Source of the DNA: Candidatus Tagabacteria bacterium CG09_land_8_20_14_0_10_41_14
Lineage (GTDB): Bacteria > Patescibacteriota > Minisyncoccia > JAHISW01 > Tagabacteraceae
Length of the DNA: 27,618 nt
Direction of reading: 5' to 3'
Assembly (NCBI GenBank): GCA_002774055.1
Contig: PEZL01000032.1
Span: 1 to 27,618, forward strand
The notes beneath the pieces were generated by a model. The model did not search any database. It was not told the DNA's origin and saw nothing but the letters and a program-made list of their open reading frames with translations. Position 1 is the stretch's first letter. Every line of letters starts with the position of its first letter. The translations under genes and the position numbers were made by a program. Of the stretch, positions 1 through 7,723 are shown in pieces.

Positions 1-2
1 CC

Positions 3-224
3 AATAGATTTAAAGGAGTAAGAGCGGCTGTTTTATATAAATTTTCAGCCGAGATCGTAAGATTGGCGCGTCAACATAACAATGCTAATATTTTATCTTT
101 GGGAGCGCGGTTTATTTCTGAAGATGAAGCAAAAACAGCCGTTGAAATATTTTTGGAAACCGAGTTTAACGGAATTGGCGAAAACGAACGCCACTTGCGA
201 AGAATTAAAAAAATTGATTTATGA
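3..224 (+). CDS. rpiB: Ribose-5-phosphate isomerase B, C-terminal part
   Basis: The gene enters from the left edge, and only its last 73 codons are present. The readable part begins [12 protein letters not shown] and continues with [17 protein letters not shown], the conserved C-terminal region of the RpiB/LacAB isomerase family. In this family the arginine and the H-N-x-A-N segment help bind the sugar phosphate. The end, [10 protein letters not shown], matches the usual basic RpiB tail. RpiB interconverts ribose-5-phosphate and ribulose-5-phosphate in the cytoplasm, in the non-oxidative pentose phosphate pathway. Its TGA stop overlaps the ATG of gatB in an ATGA arrangement, so the two are probably co-transcribed and translationally coupled. 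Identification rests on motif recall for the C-terminal third only. Confidence 0.85.
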   Translation, partial: NRFKGVRAAVLYKFSAEIVRLARQHNNANILSLGARFISEDEAKTAVEIFLETEFNGIGENERHLRRIKKIDL

Positions 225-1666
225 ATTATGTTCCCAAAATTGGACTGGAAATACACGCCGAACTTAAAACCAAAACCAAGATGTTTTGCGACTCTCCCAA
301 TGACCCGGACGAAAAACATCCTAATGTAAACATTTGCCCGGTTTGCATGGGTTATCCGGGAACATTGCCTGTTATAAATAAAGAAGCGGTAAAAAGCGTC
401 TTGCGCGCGGGTTTGGCCATAAATGGCAAATTGGCGGATTTTACTCAGTGGGACCGCAAAAATTATTTTTATCCTGATTTGCCGAAGGGGTACCAAATCA
501 GCCAGTATAAATATCCTTTGGTAAGCGGCGGGGTTTTGAATAACGTAAAAATTACAAGAATTCATCTGGAGGAAGACACGGGTCGGCTTATACATGACGG
601 CGATGTCAGCCTGGTGGATTTTAACCGCGCCGGCGTGCCGCTTATGGAACTGGTTACTGAACCGGATATTACTTCCGCAGAGCAGGCGAGAAGATTTGCC
701 GAAGAACTGCGTTTACTTCTGCGCTATCTTGAAATTTCTGAGGCTGATATGGAAAAAGGACAGTTAAGGATTGAAGTGAATATATCACTTGGAAACTCGG
801 TTTCCAAACGAGCAGATTTTAAAAAATCTGTTTTAGGCACAAAAGTGGAAATTAAAAATCTTAATTCGTTTAAATCGGTAGAACAAAGCATTAACTACGA
901 GATTAAAAGACAGGCAGGGGTTTTGGGTAAGGGAGAAAAAGTTATTCAGGAAACGCGCGGCTGGAATGAAAATAAACAAAAAACTTTTTCCCAGCGCAGC
1001 AAGGAAGAGGCGCGTGATTACAGATATTTTCCCGAGCCGGATTTGCCTCCGTTAAAAATAAACGAGATAGAAGATTTCCAAAATCTGGAAAAAACATTGC
1101 CGGAATTGCCATGGCAAAGAAGAGAACGCATGGAAAAAGAATATAAATTGCCTCGAGAAGCCGTTAATCTTTTGGTGGAAAATAAAAAAATGGCGGATTT
1201 TTTTGAAGAGGCGATTTCGGAGAGCAGGGCCGAGACTAAGAAAAAAGTTACGGGTTTAACTTTAAATTATCTTACTTCCGATTTGGCGGGCATTATGAGA
1301 GAAAAGTATTTGGATTTTGATAATTTATTGCTTACTGCTGAAAACTTTGCTGATTTAATAACAATGCTGTCTGAGGATAAAATTTCTTCGCGGGCGGCCA
1401 AGGATGTTTTGAAAGAAATGGTGGAAACCGGCGCGGAGCCGCACGTGGTAGTGCTGGAACACGGCCTTGAACAGACAAGCGATGACGATTTAATAATGAC
1501 GGCCGCCCAAAAAGTCGTTGAAGAAAATCCGAGAGCCGCGGAAGATTATAAAAAAGGCAAGGAAAGCGCTTTACAATTTTTGGTTGGCATGATGATGAAA
1601 GAAACAAAAGGCGCGGCCAATCCGCAAAAAGCCGTCGAGATATTGCAAAAGTTACTAGAGAATTAA
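221..1666 (+). CDS. gatB: Asp-tRNA(Asn)/Glu-tRNA(Gln) amidotransferase subunit B
   Basis: 481 residues, the normal length for GatB. The N-terminus carries [17 protein letters not shown] and [13 protein letters not shown]. It is followed by the catalytic-core motifs [26 protein letters not shown] and [17 protein letters not shown]. The last ~150 residues form the helical tail domain (GatB/YqeY-like) that grips the tRNA. GatB is the kinase/tRNA-binding subunit of GatCAB, which amidates mischarged Glu-tRNA(Gln) and Asp-tRNA(Asn). The ATG at 221 overlaps the rpiB stop, and no SD sequence is visible, so re-initiation after rpiB is likely. gatA and gatC are not in this window. An intrinsic terminator follows. 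Confidence 0.97.
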   Translation: MNYVPKIGLEIHAELKTKTKMFCDSPNDPDEKHPNVNICPVCMGYPGTLPVINKEAVKSVLRAGLAINGKLADFTQWDRKNYFYPDLPKGYQISQYKYPLVSGGVLNNVKITRIHLEEDTGRLIHDGDVSLVDFNRAGVPLMELVTEPDITSAEQARRFAEELRLLLRYLEISEADMEKGQLRIEVNISLGNSVSKRADFKKSVLGTKVEIKNLNSFKSVEQSINYEIKRQAGVLGKGEKVIQETRGWNENKQKTFSQRSKEEARDYRYFPEPDLPPLKINEIEDFQNLEKTLPELPWQRRERMEKEYKLPREAVNLLVENKKMADFFEEAISESRAETKKKVTGLTLNYLTSDLAGIMREKYLDFDNLLLTAENFADLITMLSEDKISSRAAKDVLKEMVETGAEPHVVVLEHGLEQTSDDDLIMTAAQKVVEENPRAAEDYKKGKESALQFLVGMMMKETKGAANPQKAVEILQKLLEN

Positions 1667-1691
1667 CAATTAATTAAGCCATAAAATATAC

Positions 1692-1735
1692 ACATGGACA
1701 AGTTAAAAATTTGTCCGTGTTTTGTTTGGTTTTTG
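1692..1735 (+). terminator. Intrinsic terminator after gatB
   Basis: A 10-bp stem (ACATGGACAA with TTGTCCGTGT, one T-G wobble, arms 1692-1701 and 1711-1720) is followed by a T-rich tract up to about 1735. It closes the rpiB-gatB transcript. It also argues against the TTG codon at 1711, inside the stem, as the start of the next gene. Confidence 0.8.
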
Positions 1736-2844
1736 TGGTAAATAAAGACATAGACCGCACGCTTCAGGGTATTGTGCGCGATGTCGCCAAGACGCGCATG
1801 GATGAACCGAAATTGCAAAAAATTGTCAGGCATATGAAGTCTATTTACCCTTTTATCCCGGAAGAATTTATTGTAAAACGCGCGAAATGGCACAGGGGGC
1901 TTATCAGCGGCAGGGGAAAAAAGTTAATGGGCAAAAATTTGCCCGGTATAGGTAGGATTGACCTTAGCGGCGGAACACAGGAGTTTGAAATTCCCCGAGC
2001 GACATTCACGAACCCTTTCTCTTTGAATGTCGAGTCACTTAAAAAACCGATTTCCATTATGGTTTTGAACGGCGCCAATCTCGGTATTAAACACGGCGCT
2101 GATATTGTGGGTAATGTTGCCAGAAAAGCGTTGAGCGATGCTGAAGAACGAAAAGATAAAGCGGTAATTCTTACAAACTTTTTATGTTTTGATTTAAAAA
2201 AAGCCGGCGGACCGGCAAAAACAGCGCGGGCGCAGGTATTGAGAAACAATATCAATCCCGAATTAATTCAGGACCCTCTGTATAGAAAAGTGGTTGAAAA
2301 TATAATTGCTACAAATCCGATGAACGAAATTGCTTATCGCACGCCGGAAGAACTTGTGAACGATGTGCTTGGCGGGTGGACAAAGATTTGCACGAAACCA
2401 AATCACAAATTGGAATATAGCGGTCCGATACGTGTTGTTATCGGGCTTAACGAACTCGCTTTAATTTTTGCCGTCACTTATTGGGAAATTAGATGGTGGA
2501 CCATAAAAAAACAGAAAGAACTTAGAGCGGATAAAAAAATAGCAAAGGAGGCGTTGAAAAAAGCAGAACAAAGATTGCGCGATGCTGAAAATGAGGACGA
2601 TTCTGATGAAATTCAATTTGCCAGCAAGAAAGTGATTGCCGCTCGCGCGCGAATAGAATCCATAGAACATCAATTAGCCAGAACAACAATTTCAGATATT
2701 GCCAATCAGGAGTCTCAAAGATTTTTTGCTCACGCCTACAGCGTGGTGGTTCAAAAGATAGAAGCAGCTATACCCAACGCTAAAGTAATCGGTGAAGGCA
2801 CGAGCCATATACAAGCTGGCGATAAAAAAAATGAGAAGCGATGA
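1735..2844 (+). CDS. Unrecognised protein, possible degenerate phosphoesterase half with coiled coil
   Basis: About 369 residues; I do not recognise the family. The start is uncertain. GTG 1735 is chosen because it lies just past the gatB terminator; ATG 1798 is a good alternative and TTG 1711 is unlikely. From about residue 107, ISIMVLNGANLGIKHGADIV and then KAVILTNFLCFDL resemble the first strands of a calcineurin-like phosphoesterase (DxH, then GDxxD) with the metal ligands replaced. A Lys/Glu/Ala-rich coiled coil lies roughly at residues 258-315. The end overlaps the next gene by 14 nt in the +1 frame at a run of eight A. The pair may therefore be one protein split by a frameshift, or two coupled subunits. 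The resemblance is my inference, not a domain hit. Confidence 0.6.
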   Translation: MVNKDIDRTLQGIVRDVAKTRMDEPKLQKIVRHMKSIYPFIPEEFIVKRAKWHRGLISGRGKKLMGKNLPGIGRIDLSGGTQEFEIPRATFTNPFSLNVESLKKPISIMVLNGANLGIKHGADIVGNVARKALSDAEERKDKAVILTNFLCFDLKKAGGPAKTARAQVLRNNINPELIQDPLYRKVVENIIATNPMNEIAYRTPEELVNDVLGGWTKICTKPNHKLEYSGPIRVVIGLNELALIFAVTYWEIRWWTIKKQKELRADKKIAKEALKKAEQRLRDAENEDDSDEIQFASKKVIAARARIESIEHQLARTTISDIANQESQRFFAHAYSVVVQKIEAAIPNAKVIGEGTSHIQAGDKKNEKR

Positions 2845-4030
2845 CATTGATGGCTCTATGGTTTACCAGCGAGGGCCGAAGAATTTATGGTTGATGTGCT
2901 GTTCTGACCAACATTGGGGCGGCAGGTCAAAGGAATTTGTGTGGGACGAAACAAGAAAAGTGCGCCTTAGCATGGCCGAGGCTGTTTTTGAAATGATGAG
3001 ACGCGAGGGGCTTTGTAAAAACACGGATATGCCCATCCATGTTTTGTGCTCTCCCGATGACCCGACACAAGCGCAAAACGTGAAGTATAGAACCGAGCCT
3101 CATCCGCAACAGATCCCTTATCATTTGATAGAGAAAATTACCGGCAATCTTTTGTTTCAAGCCAAAAATGCTAAAACCAAAAAAGGAATTTTTGAAGCGG
3201 CAGAAAAGATCCGCAGATTATCTCTTGTTCAATTTGAAAAAAGGGGTTCTGATTTTGTCTTTGAACAGTTGATGCAGATGATGGAAAGGCACATTGAGCC
3301 CAATCTTGATGTGTTTAGCGCCATTTTGCGGCGCGCCCAAGCGGCAGATTTACTGATAGAGGGTGTTGGAGAGATGGTTGCCGCTGAATACGGCGGTTAC
3401 GATTCTAGAAATATCGGGTTTATCAATTTAGGTACAGGAAATCATTTCAGTAGAACTATGGATTCCGAAATGATTGAAGGTCCTTTATACGCGCAGAGAT
3501 TGAGAGATTTGCTTTGCGGAATGGATGAATGGAAGAATAAAAAAGAATTGATTAAGAAGTCGGTTGTTTCCCCTGTTTATGGGCAGACATGTATTGGTTG
3601 GGGTGTAATTTCGGTAAAAGGCAAATATCAAGATGGCATTGAGATTCGCTCGGCACCAACCAATATGGCCGGTTGGGGAGATACACTGAAGGGCCACGTA
3701 AAAAGAGATTTGCAGCGCGGAAATTACAGCAGAATCTGGAATAAAAAATTGCCTGTGATAAAAATTTTTGGCGACAAGCACTTTTTCGGCGGCGTCAGCA
3801 CCAGTTACGCCGTTTATCATATGTCGCCGGCGGCGGTTTATACCGACGCTTACGGCGAACGTGGTTTTCCGCCGAATAATACCGGGGTTTCTTTTTTGGG
3901 AGTGCCGGTTGACGGTCCGGATAGCGGCCCGATTTTCTGGCGCACATTACCCTTTGACGTAATTAAAGATTTTATGGAAGAAAATCCTCGTTCGTTTGAT
4001 TGGGCAGAATTTTTGCCTAATCCGGTATAA
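2831..4030 (+). CDS. Putative divergent metallophosphoesterase-like protein
   Basis: 399 residues from ATG 2831. Upstream GTG 2792 is possible but would overlap the previous gene by 53 nt. The protein shows CCSDQHWGG (Asp26 and His28, like the DxH motif), LGTGNHF (Gly203-Asn204-His205, like GNHD/E) and FGDKHFFGG (Asp315, His317, where GHxH would stand). This order fits the calcineurin-like phosphoesterase fold. However, the GDxxD motif is not clear and the first two blocks are about 175 residues apart, far more than usual, so there is an insertion or it is another family. Substrate unknown. It overlaps the preceding gene, which has a weak phosphoesterase-like segment of its own. A terminator follows the stop codon. 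Confidence 0.55.
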   Translation: MRSDDIDGSMVYQRGPKNLWLMCCSDQHWGGRSKEFVWDETRKVRLSMAEAVFEMMRREGLCKNTDMPIHVLCSPDDPTQAQNVKYRTEPHPQQIPYHLIEKITGNLLFQAKNAKTKKGIFEAAEKIRRLSLVQFEKRGSDFVFEQLMQMMERHIEPNLDVFSAILRRAQAADLLIEGVGEMVAAEYGGYDSRNIGFINLGTGNHFSRTMDSEMIEGPLYAQRLRDLLCGMDEWKNKKELIKKSVVSPVYGQTCIGWGVISVKGKYQDGIEIRSAPTNMAGWGDTLKGHVKRDLQRGNYSRIWNKKLPVIKIFGDKHFFGGVSTSYAVYHMSPAAVYTDAYGERGFPPNNTGVSFLGVPVDGPDSGPIFWRTLPFDVIKDFMEENPRSFDWAEFLPNPV

Positions 4031-4040
4031 ATAAATTTTA

Positions 4041-4071
4041 AACCCTGAACTTTGTGTTCAGGGTTTTTTTT
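4041..4071 (+). terminator. Intrinsic terminator
   Basis: A perfect 10-bp stem, AACCCTGAAC with GTTCAGGGTT (4041-4050 and 4056-4065), has a 5-nt loop and a T run to 4071. It ends the two-gene unit 1735-4030. Confidence 0.92.
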
Positions 4072-4082
4072 GATGTATTTTT

Positions 4083-4091
4083 TGTTATAAT
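4083..4091 (+). promoter_or_regulatory. Extended -10 promoter for pcm/mltG
   Basis: TGTTATAAT is a perfect extended -10. Transcription should begin near 4098, exactly where the structured leader (4103-4224) begins. No convincing -35 box is seen. Confidence 0.6.
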
Positions 4092-4102
4092 TTACTCAAT
4101 GA

Positions 4103-4224
4103 ATCCCGTTAGAGATCCAGGGTGTGGATTTAATCAACGGGTTTCAAAAATAAAAAATAATTTATTTTAATCAAATTTTTAATATTAATTAACGGAAACA
4201 AATGTTTCCTATCTCTAACGGGAT
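4103..4224 (+). promoter_or_regulatory. Structured repeat/leader element, copy 1, covering the pcm start
   Basis: Arm P (ATCCCGTTAGAGAT, 4103-4116) is perfectly complementary over 14 bp to arm R (ATCTCTAACGGGAT, 4211-4224). The last two bases of R are the first two of the pcm ATG (4223). Arm P can instead pair locally with AACGGG at 4136-4141 (arm Q), enclosing a small ATCC/GGAT hairpin. Just before R there is a hairpin GGAAAC/GTTTCC (4194-4199, 4204-4209). A second copy with compensatory changes precedes rplQ (14978-15104). It could be a translational RNA switch, a REP/MITE-type mobile repeat, or a repeat taken over as a leader. Confidence 0.75.
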
Positions 4225-4870
4225 GAATCCTCAATGGAAAAATTTAATAAATAGTTTAAAGAAAAAAGGTGTGTTAAAAACACCGAATATTATTTCCGCT
4301 TTTGAAAAAATAGACAGGAAAGATTTTGTAATTGACGAATATAAAAACAGCGCCTATATTGATGAGGCGCTTCCGATTGGCGAGGGACAAACAATTTCTC
4401 AGCCATACACGGTTGCCTTTATGCTGGAATTACTTCAACCCAAAAGCGGTAATAAAATTTTAGACATTGGTTCCGGTTCCGGATGGCAAACCGCGCTTTT
4501 GGCCGAAATAGTGGGGAAACATGGTAAAGTTTATTCAATAGAAATAATTCCCGAGCTTTGCAAATTTGGAAAAGAAAATATTTCAAAATATAATTTTATA
4601 GAAAAAAGCCTGCCTGCCGGCAGGCAGGGCATTGTGGAATGTTTTCACCAAAGCGCCGAAAACGGCTTGCCGGAAAAAGCGCCCCTTGATGGTATAATTG
4701 CTGCCGCGGCCCTTGATGAAAAAGTGCCGGAACAATGGTTTAATCAATTAAAAACAGGCGGGCGATTGGTTGCGCCAATCAGAAATTCCGTTTGGCTTTT
4801 TATCAAAACAGATAATGAAAAATTTGAACAACACGAATACGCAGGATTTGCCTTTGTCCCGTTTGTCTAA
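4223..4870 (+). CDS. pcm: Protein-L-isoaspartate O-methyltransferase
   Basis: 215 residues. The protein has the PCMT signature GEGQTISQPYTVAFMLELL followed by the SAM-binding glycine loop LDIGSGSGWQTALLAEIVG and the acidic strand VYSIEI. PCMT uses S-adenosylmethionine to methylate isoaspartyl residues and repair aged proteins in the cytoplasm. ATG 4223 is chosen over ATG 4202: the latter lies in a hairpin loop, while 4223 matches the position of the certain rplQ start in the second copy of the leader, and MNPQWKNLINSLKKKGVL is a typical family start. Residues around 130-136 (LPAGRQG) come from a perfect 20-bp palindrome inserted in frame. The 3' end overlaps mltG by 56 nt. Confidence 0.9.
   Translation: MNPQWKNLINSLKKKGVLKTPNIISAFEKIDRKDFVIDEYKNSAYIDEALPIGEGQTISQPYTVAFMLELLQPKSGNKILDIGSGSGWQTALLAEIVGKHGKVYSIEIIPELCKFGKENISKYNFIEKSLPAGRQGIVECFHQSAENGLPEKAPLDGIIAAAALDEKVPEQWFNQLKTGGRLVAPIRNSVWLFIKTDNEKFEQHEYAGFAFVPFV
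4609..4628 (+). repeat. Palindromic repeat inserted in pcm
   Basis: CCTGCCTGCCGGCAGGCAGG is a perfect 20-bp palindrome read in frame as part of LPAGRQG. A near-identical copy with one changed base lies at 16305-16324 outside genes. It is GC-rich in an AT-rich gene, which supports insertion. Confidence 0.85.
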
Positions 4871-5804
4871 ACGGCAAAGAATAATTACCCGGGGTGTTTT
4901 ATTGGTTGCAATCGGTTTTTTAATGGTGGCTGTTTTTATGTCGCCCCCGGTTGATTTTCCGATAAATCAGGTGGTTATTGTTGAGAAAGGGCAAATCTTC
5001 AATGAAATCTCGCAAAATTTTAAGCAGCAAAAGCTTATACGTTCTTCCTTGATTTTTGAAACCCTTGCCTGGATGCTCGGAAAAGAAACAGAGGTCAAGG
5101 CCGGAGAATATTTTTTTGAAGAAAGAATCGGGGCTGTTGGATTGATAAAAAGAATCACCAACGACACTTATCAAAATAATCTTATAAAAATCACTATTCC
5201 CGAGGGCTGCACATTAAAAGATATTGCTTCTCTTTTTGTCAATAAGGGCATTTGGCAAACAGTAGAATTTGATAAATCTCTGGAAGGTTATCTTTTTCCC
5301 GATACTTATTATATTCCCGTATCCATTACCCCCGAAGCCATGGCCGCCATTATGAAAGAAACTTTTGATAAAAAGGTTTTAGCGGGCTTGAGTGAAGAAA
5401 TAAAAAATAATGAACGCGATCTTTCCGATATTATCATAATGGCTTCGCTTTTGGAAAAAGAGGCCTCAAGGGAACGGGATAAGCAAATTATCGCGGGAAT
5501 TTTGTGGAAACGTTTAGACGTTGATTTTGCCTTGCAGGTTGACGCGGTTTTTCCTTTTATTATCGGTAAAAATACTTTTGAACTTACTTTGGAAGATTTA
5601 AAAATAGATTCTCCTTATAATACTTATTTGTATACGGGTCTTCCGCCGGGGCCTATTTGTAACCCGGGGTTGGATTCTATCAAGGCCGCGCTTAATCCCG
5701 TTGAAACTGCCAATTGGTATTATCTTTCGGACAAAGAAGGAAATACCTACTATAGTAAAACCTACGAAGAGCACCTGATAAAAAAAGAAAAATATTTAAA
5801 ATAA
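4815..5804 (+). CDS. mltG: Endolytic murein transglycosylase MltG
   Basis: 329 residues from ATG 4815. A cytoplasmic stretch ending in SRLSKRQR is followed by one membrane helix (about residues 26-46), and the rest lies outside the membrane. The YceG/MltG domain shows ASLLEKEA with the catalytic glutamate at Glu214, and SPYNTYLYTGLPPGPICNPG, the most conserved family block. The protein cleaves nascent glycan strands and so ends peptidoglycan polymerisation. It starts inside pcm (56-nt overlap) with no SD, so it is read from the pcm transcript. The length is close to E. coli MltG (340). It indicates a peptidoglycan wall. Confidence 0.95.
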   Translation: MKNLNNTNTQDLPLSRLSKRQRIITRGVLLVAIGFLMVAVFMSPPVDFPINQVVIVEKGQIFNEISQNFKQQKLIRSSLIFETLAWMLGKETEVKAGEYFFEERIGAVGLIKRITNDTYQNNLIKITIPEGCTLKDIASLFVNKGIWQTVEFDKSLEGYLFPDTYYIPVSITPEAMAAIMKETFDKKVLAGLSEEIKNNERDLSDIIIMASLLEKEASRERDKQIIAGILWKRLDVDFALQVDAVFPFIIGKNTFELTLEDLKIDSPYNTYLYTGLPPGPICNPGLDSIKAALNPVETANWYYLSDKEGNTYYSKTYEEHLIKKEKYLK

Positions 5805-5811
5805 ACAACCA

Positions 5812-5847
5812 TTTTCAATATTTACGTCTTGCGGTTACGTAAATTTT
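5812..5847 (+). repeat. REP-like palindromic repeat, copy A
   Basis: 36 nt, identical to 6558-6593. The core is an 8-bp stem ATTTACGT/ACGTAAAT with loop CTTGCGGTT. The -10 box of the transposase gene lies 11 nt downstream. Confidence 0.9.
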
Positions 5848-5858
5848 GGAATATAGTG

Positions 5859-5864
5859 TATAAT
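5859..5864 (+). promoter_or_regulatory. -10 box of the transposase gene (leaderless)
   Basis: TATAAT ends 6 nt before ATG 5871, so transcription should start at or next to the start codon. Confidence 0.6.
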
Positions 5865-5870
5865 GTGTTT

Positions 5871-6557
5871 ATGGCGGAATTTTATCATACTATTAATCGC
5901 GGAGTGGATAAGAGAAAAATTTTTCTTGACGATCAAGACCGTTTTAGATTCATCCATGATTTATTTGAGTTCAACGATCAAGATTTAGTTAAAACAACTT
6001 TTTATGCATTTTCTAAAATCAAAAAACAAGTTGTTAAAATAGAGCAAAAACAAGAAAAGAAAAAACCCAGAAAACTTTTGGTTAATATTTTAGCCTTTTG
6101 TTTAATGGATAATCATTACCACTTACTTTTAGAACCCCTGATAGAAGGTGGAGTTTCCAAATTTATGAAAAAATTGAATATGGGATATTCAAGGTATTTT
6201 AATACCAGACACGAAAGACAAGGAACGCTGTTTGAAGGAAGATATAAACGAGTTTTAGTTAAAAACGAAGCGCATTTTATTCATTTGCCTTATTATATTC
6301 ACTTAAACCCGCTGGATTTTAAATTTTACGGTTGGCGCGAAAGAAAGATAAAAAACCATAAAGAGGCGATGAAATTTTTAGAAGATTATCGTTGGTCTAG
6401 CCATCTAGATTACATCGGAAAAAAGAATTTTCCGTCCGTCACCCAAAGAGAATTTTTGTTGGATTTTTTTGGCGGTCCAAAAGAATATAAACGAAAAATA
6501 CGAGAGTGGTTGCAAAATATAGACCTAGAAAGCATAAAGGATATTTCCTTAGAATAG
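5871..6557 (+). CDS. REP-associated tyrosine transposase (RAYT, Y1_Tnp/IS200-like)
   Basis: 228 residues. It starts MAEFYHTINRGVDKRKIF, the standard RAYT opening (Y-H-x-I-x-R-G). It has the HUH motif in MDNHYHLLLEP (His82, His84), then GYSRYFNTRHERQGTLFEGR and LPYYIHLNPLDF, the region expected to hold the catalytic tyrosine, and ends with WSSHLDYIG. These enzymes cut single-stranded DNA at REP hairpins and are thought to spread them. ATG 5871 is preferred over the TTG inside the repeat because a TATAAT lies 6 nt upstream. A lysine-rich stretch near residues 50-65 (KIEQKQEKKKPRK) sits before the HUH motif. The gene looks intact. The perfect flanking repeats indicate recent activity or strong constraint. 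Confidence 0.93.
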   Translation: MAEFYHTINRGVDKRKIFLDDQDRFRFIHDLFEFNDQDLVKTTFYAFSKIKKQVVKIEQKQEKKKPRKLLVNILAFCLMDNHYHLLLEPLIEGGVSKFMKKLNMGYSRYFNTRHERQGTLFEGRYKRVLVKNEAHFIHLPYYIHLNPLDFKFYGWRERKIKNHKEAMKFLEDYRWSSHLDYIGKKNFPSVTQREFLLDFFGGPKEYKRKIREWLQNIDLESIKDISLE

Positions 6558-6593
6558 TTTTCAATATTTACGTCTTGCGGTTACGTAAATTTT
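6558..6593 (+). repeat. REP-like palindromic repeat, copy B
   Basis: Identical to 5812-5847 and in the same orientation. It begins 1 nt after the transposase stop codon and ends 5 nt before the mnmA ATG, so it forms the whole mnmA leader. Confidence 0.9.
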
Positions 6594-6598
6594 AAAAT

Positions 6599-7714
6599 AT
6601 GGGAAAAGCAGAAGAAACAGGAAAAAAAGTATTTGTGGCTATGAGCGGTGGGGTGGATAGTTCTGTATCTGCGGCCTTGCTGAAAAAACAAGGATATGAT
6701 GTTTGTGGGGTTTTTATTAAAGGTTGGTATCCCAAAGGCATACCTTGCGCCTGGAGACAAGACAGGCGAGACGCCATGGCCGTGGCGGCAATTTTGGATA
6801 TTCCTTTTTATACCTTTGATTTTGAAAAAGAATACAAAAAACACGTAATTGATTATATGCTCAAAGAATATAAATCCGGACGAACGCCCAATCCGGATAT
6901 AATGTGCAATAAGTACATAAAGTTTGATTTGTTTTTGAAGAAAGCGTTGAAAATGGGCGCCGACAAAATTGCCACCGGCCACTACGTGAAGCTTGAAACA
7001 TGTAACTTGAAGCATAAAAAAGACGATAAAAATGCTTCACGTTTTACGCTTCATGCTTCAAGAGACGATAATAAAGACCAAAGTTATTTCCTTTGGACCC
7101 TTACGCAAAAACAATTAAAATATTGCCTCTTTCCCATCGGCAATTATCTGAAAAGCGAAGTGAGAAAATTGGCAAAGAAATTTAAATTACCGGTAGCCGG
7201 CAAAAAAGACAGCCAGGGCCTTTGTTTTGTGGGAGAGTTTAAGATGGAGGATTTTTTAAAAGATTATATAAAACCCAGGCCCGGAAGGATTTTAGACGAC
7301 AAAGGAAACGAGGCAGGCAGGCATAAAGGTACGCAATATTACACAATTGGCCAGCGCCACGGCGTGGGCGCCAGGGGCAAAGAGCCGTATTATATCGTGG
7401 AAAAAGATTTGAAAAAAAATATTTTGATTGTGGCAGCGGTCAATGAGGAAAAGGAATTTTATAAAAAAGAAGTGAAAATAAAAAAAGTTAACTGGATTTC
7501 GGGCAAAGCGCCGAACTTCAAAAAAACTTATTTAGCCCGTATTCGCTACCGCCAACCACTCCAATCCTGTCGGATTGTAAATCCGAAATCCGAAATTCGA
7601 AATTCGAAACATTGCAGAATTATTTTCAACAAACCACAAAGGGCGGTTGCCCCGGGTCAATCCTTGGTTTTATACGACAAAAACGTTCTTCTCGGCGGCG
7701 GAGTTATTTGCTAG
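6599..7714 (+). CDS. mnmA: tRNA-specific 2-thiouridylase MnmA
   Basis: 371 residues. It contains the PP-loop ATP site AMSGGVDSSVSAALL, the nucleophile motif NPDIMCNKYIKF (Cys103), ATGHY, KDQSYFLW, and DSQGLCFVG with the second catalytic cysteine (Cys209). The C-terminal part has YTIGQRHGVG and the beta-barrel domain. It thiolates U34 of tRNA Lys, Glu and Gln; a tRNA-Lys(UUU) gene lies later in the window. Two stretches absent from typical MnmA look repeat-derived: residues about 134-156 between the tRNA-binding loop and KDQSYFL, and residues about 326-337 (NPKSEIRNSKHC). Both keep the frame. The start lies 5 nt after a REP repeat, with no SD. Confidence 0.95.
   Translation: MGKAEETGKKVFVAMSGGVDSSVSAALLKKQGYDVCGVFIKGWYPKGIPCAWRQDRRDAMAVAAILDIPFYTFDFEKEYKKHVIDYMLKEYKSGRTPNPDIMCNKYIKFDLFLKKALKMGADKIATGHYVKLETCNLKHKKDDKNASRFTLHASRDDNKDQSYFLWTLTQKQLKYCLFPIGNYLKSEVRKLAKKFKLPVAGKKDSQGLCFVGEFKMEDFLKDYIKPRPGRILDDKGNEAGRHKGTQYYTIGQRHGVGARGKEPYYIVEKDLKKNILIVAAVNEEKEFYKKEVKIKKVNWISGKAPNFKKTYLARIRYRQPLQSCRIVNPKSEIRNSKHCRIIFNKPQRAVAPGQSLVLYDKNVLLGGGVIC
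7006..7062 (+). repeat. Repeat-derived insertion in mnmA (1)
   Basis: CTTGAAGCAT (7006-7015) and ATGCTTCAAG (7053-7062) are perfect inverted repeats. The DNA between includes GCTTCACG/CGCTTCATG repeats. It encodes the NLKHKK...SRFTLHASRD segment, which has no counterpart in standard MnmA. Confidence 0.6.
7579..7606 (+). repeat. Four tandem 7-bp units in mnmA (2)
   Basis: AAATCCG twice followed by AAATTCG twice (28 bp), read in frame as part of NPKSEIRNSK. A CAATCC/GGATTG hairpin lies just upstream. Confidence 0.8.
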
Positions 7715-7723
7715 TATACAATT

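Larger units (their letters stand above)
5812..6593 (+). mobile_element. REP/RAYT unit: transposase between two identical repeats
   Basis: A tyrosine transposase gene (5871-6557) lies exactly between two identical 36-nt direct repeats (5812-5847 and 6558-6593). Each contains the palindrome ATTTACGT-N9-ACGTAAAT. The unit separates mltG from mnmA. A further palindrome in inverse orientation is at 16250-16274. Confidence 0.8.

Noticed and set aside
1332..1607. Long open frames antisense to gatB, dnaK, dnaJ, rpoA and others
   Set aside because: They are shadows of strongly conserved genes, lack family motifs and have no promoter or SD.
4202..4222. ATG 4202 as the pcm start
   Set aside because: It lies in the loop of a hairpin within the repeat element. 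ATG 4223 has the same position in the element as the certain rplQ start and gives a typical family N-terminus.
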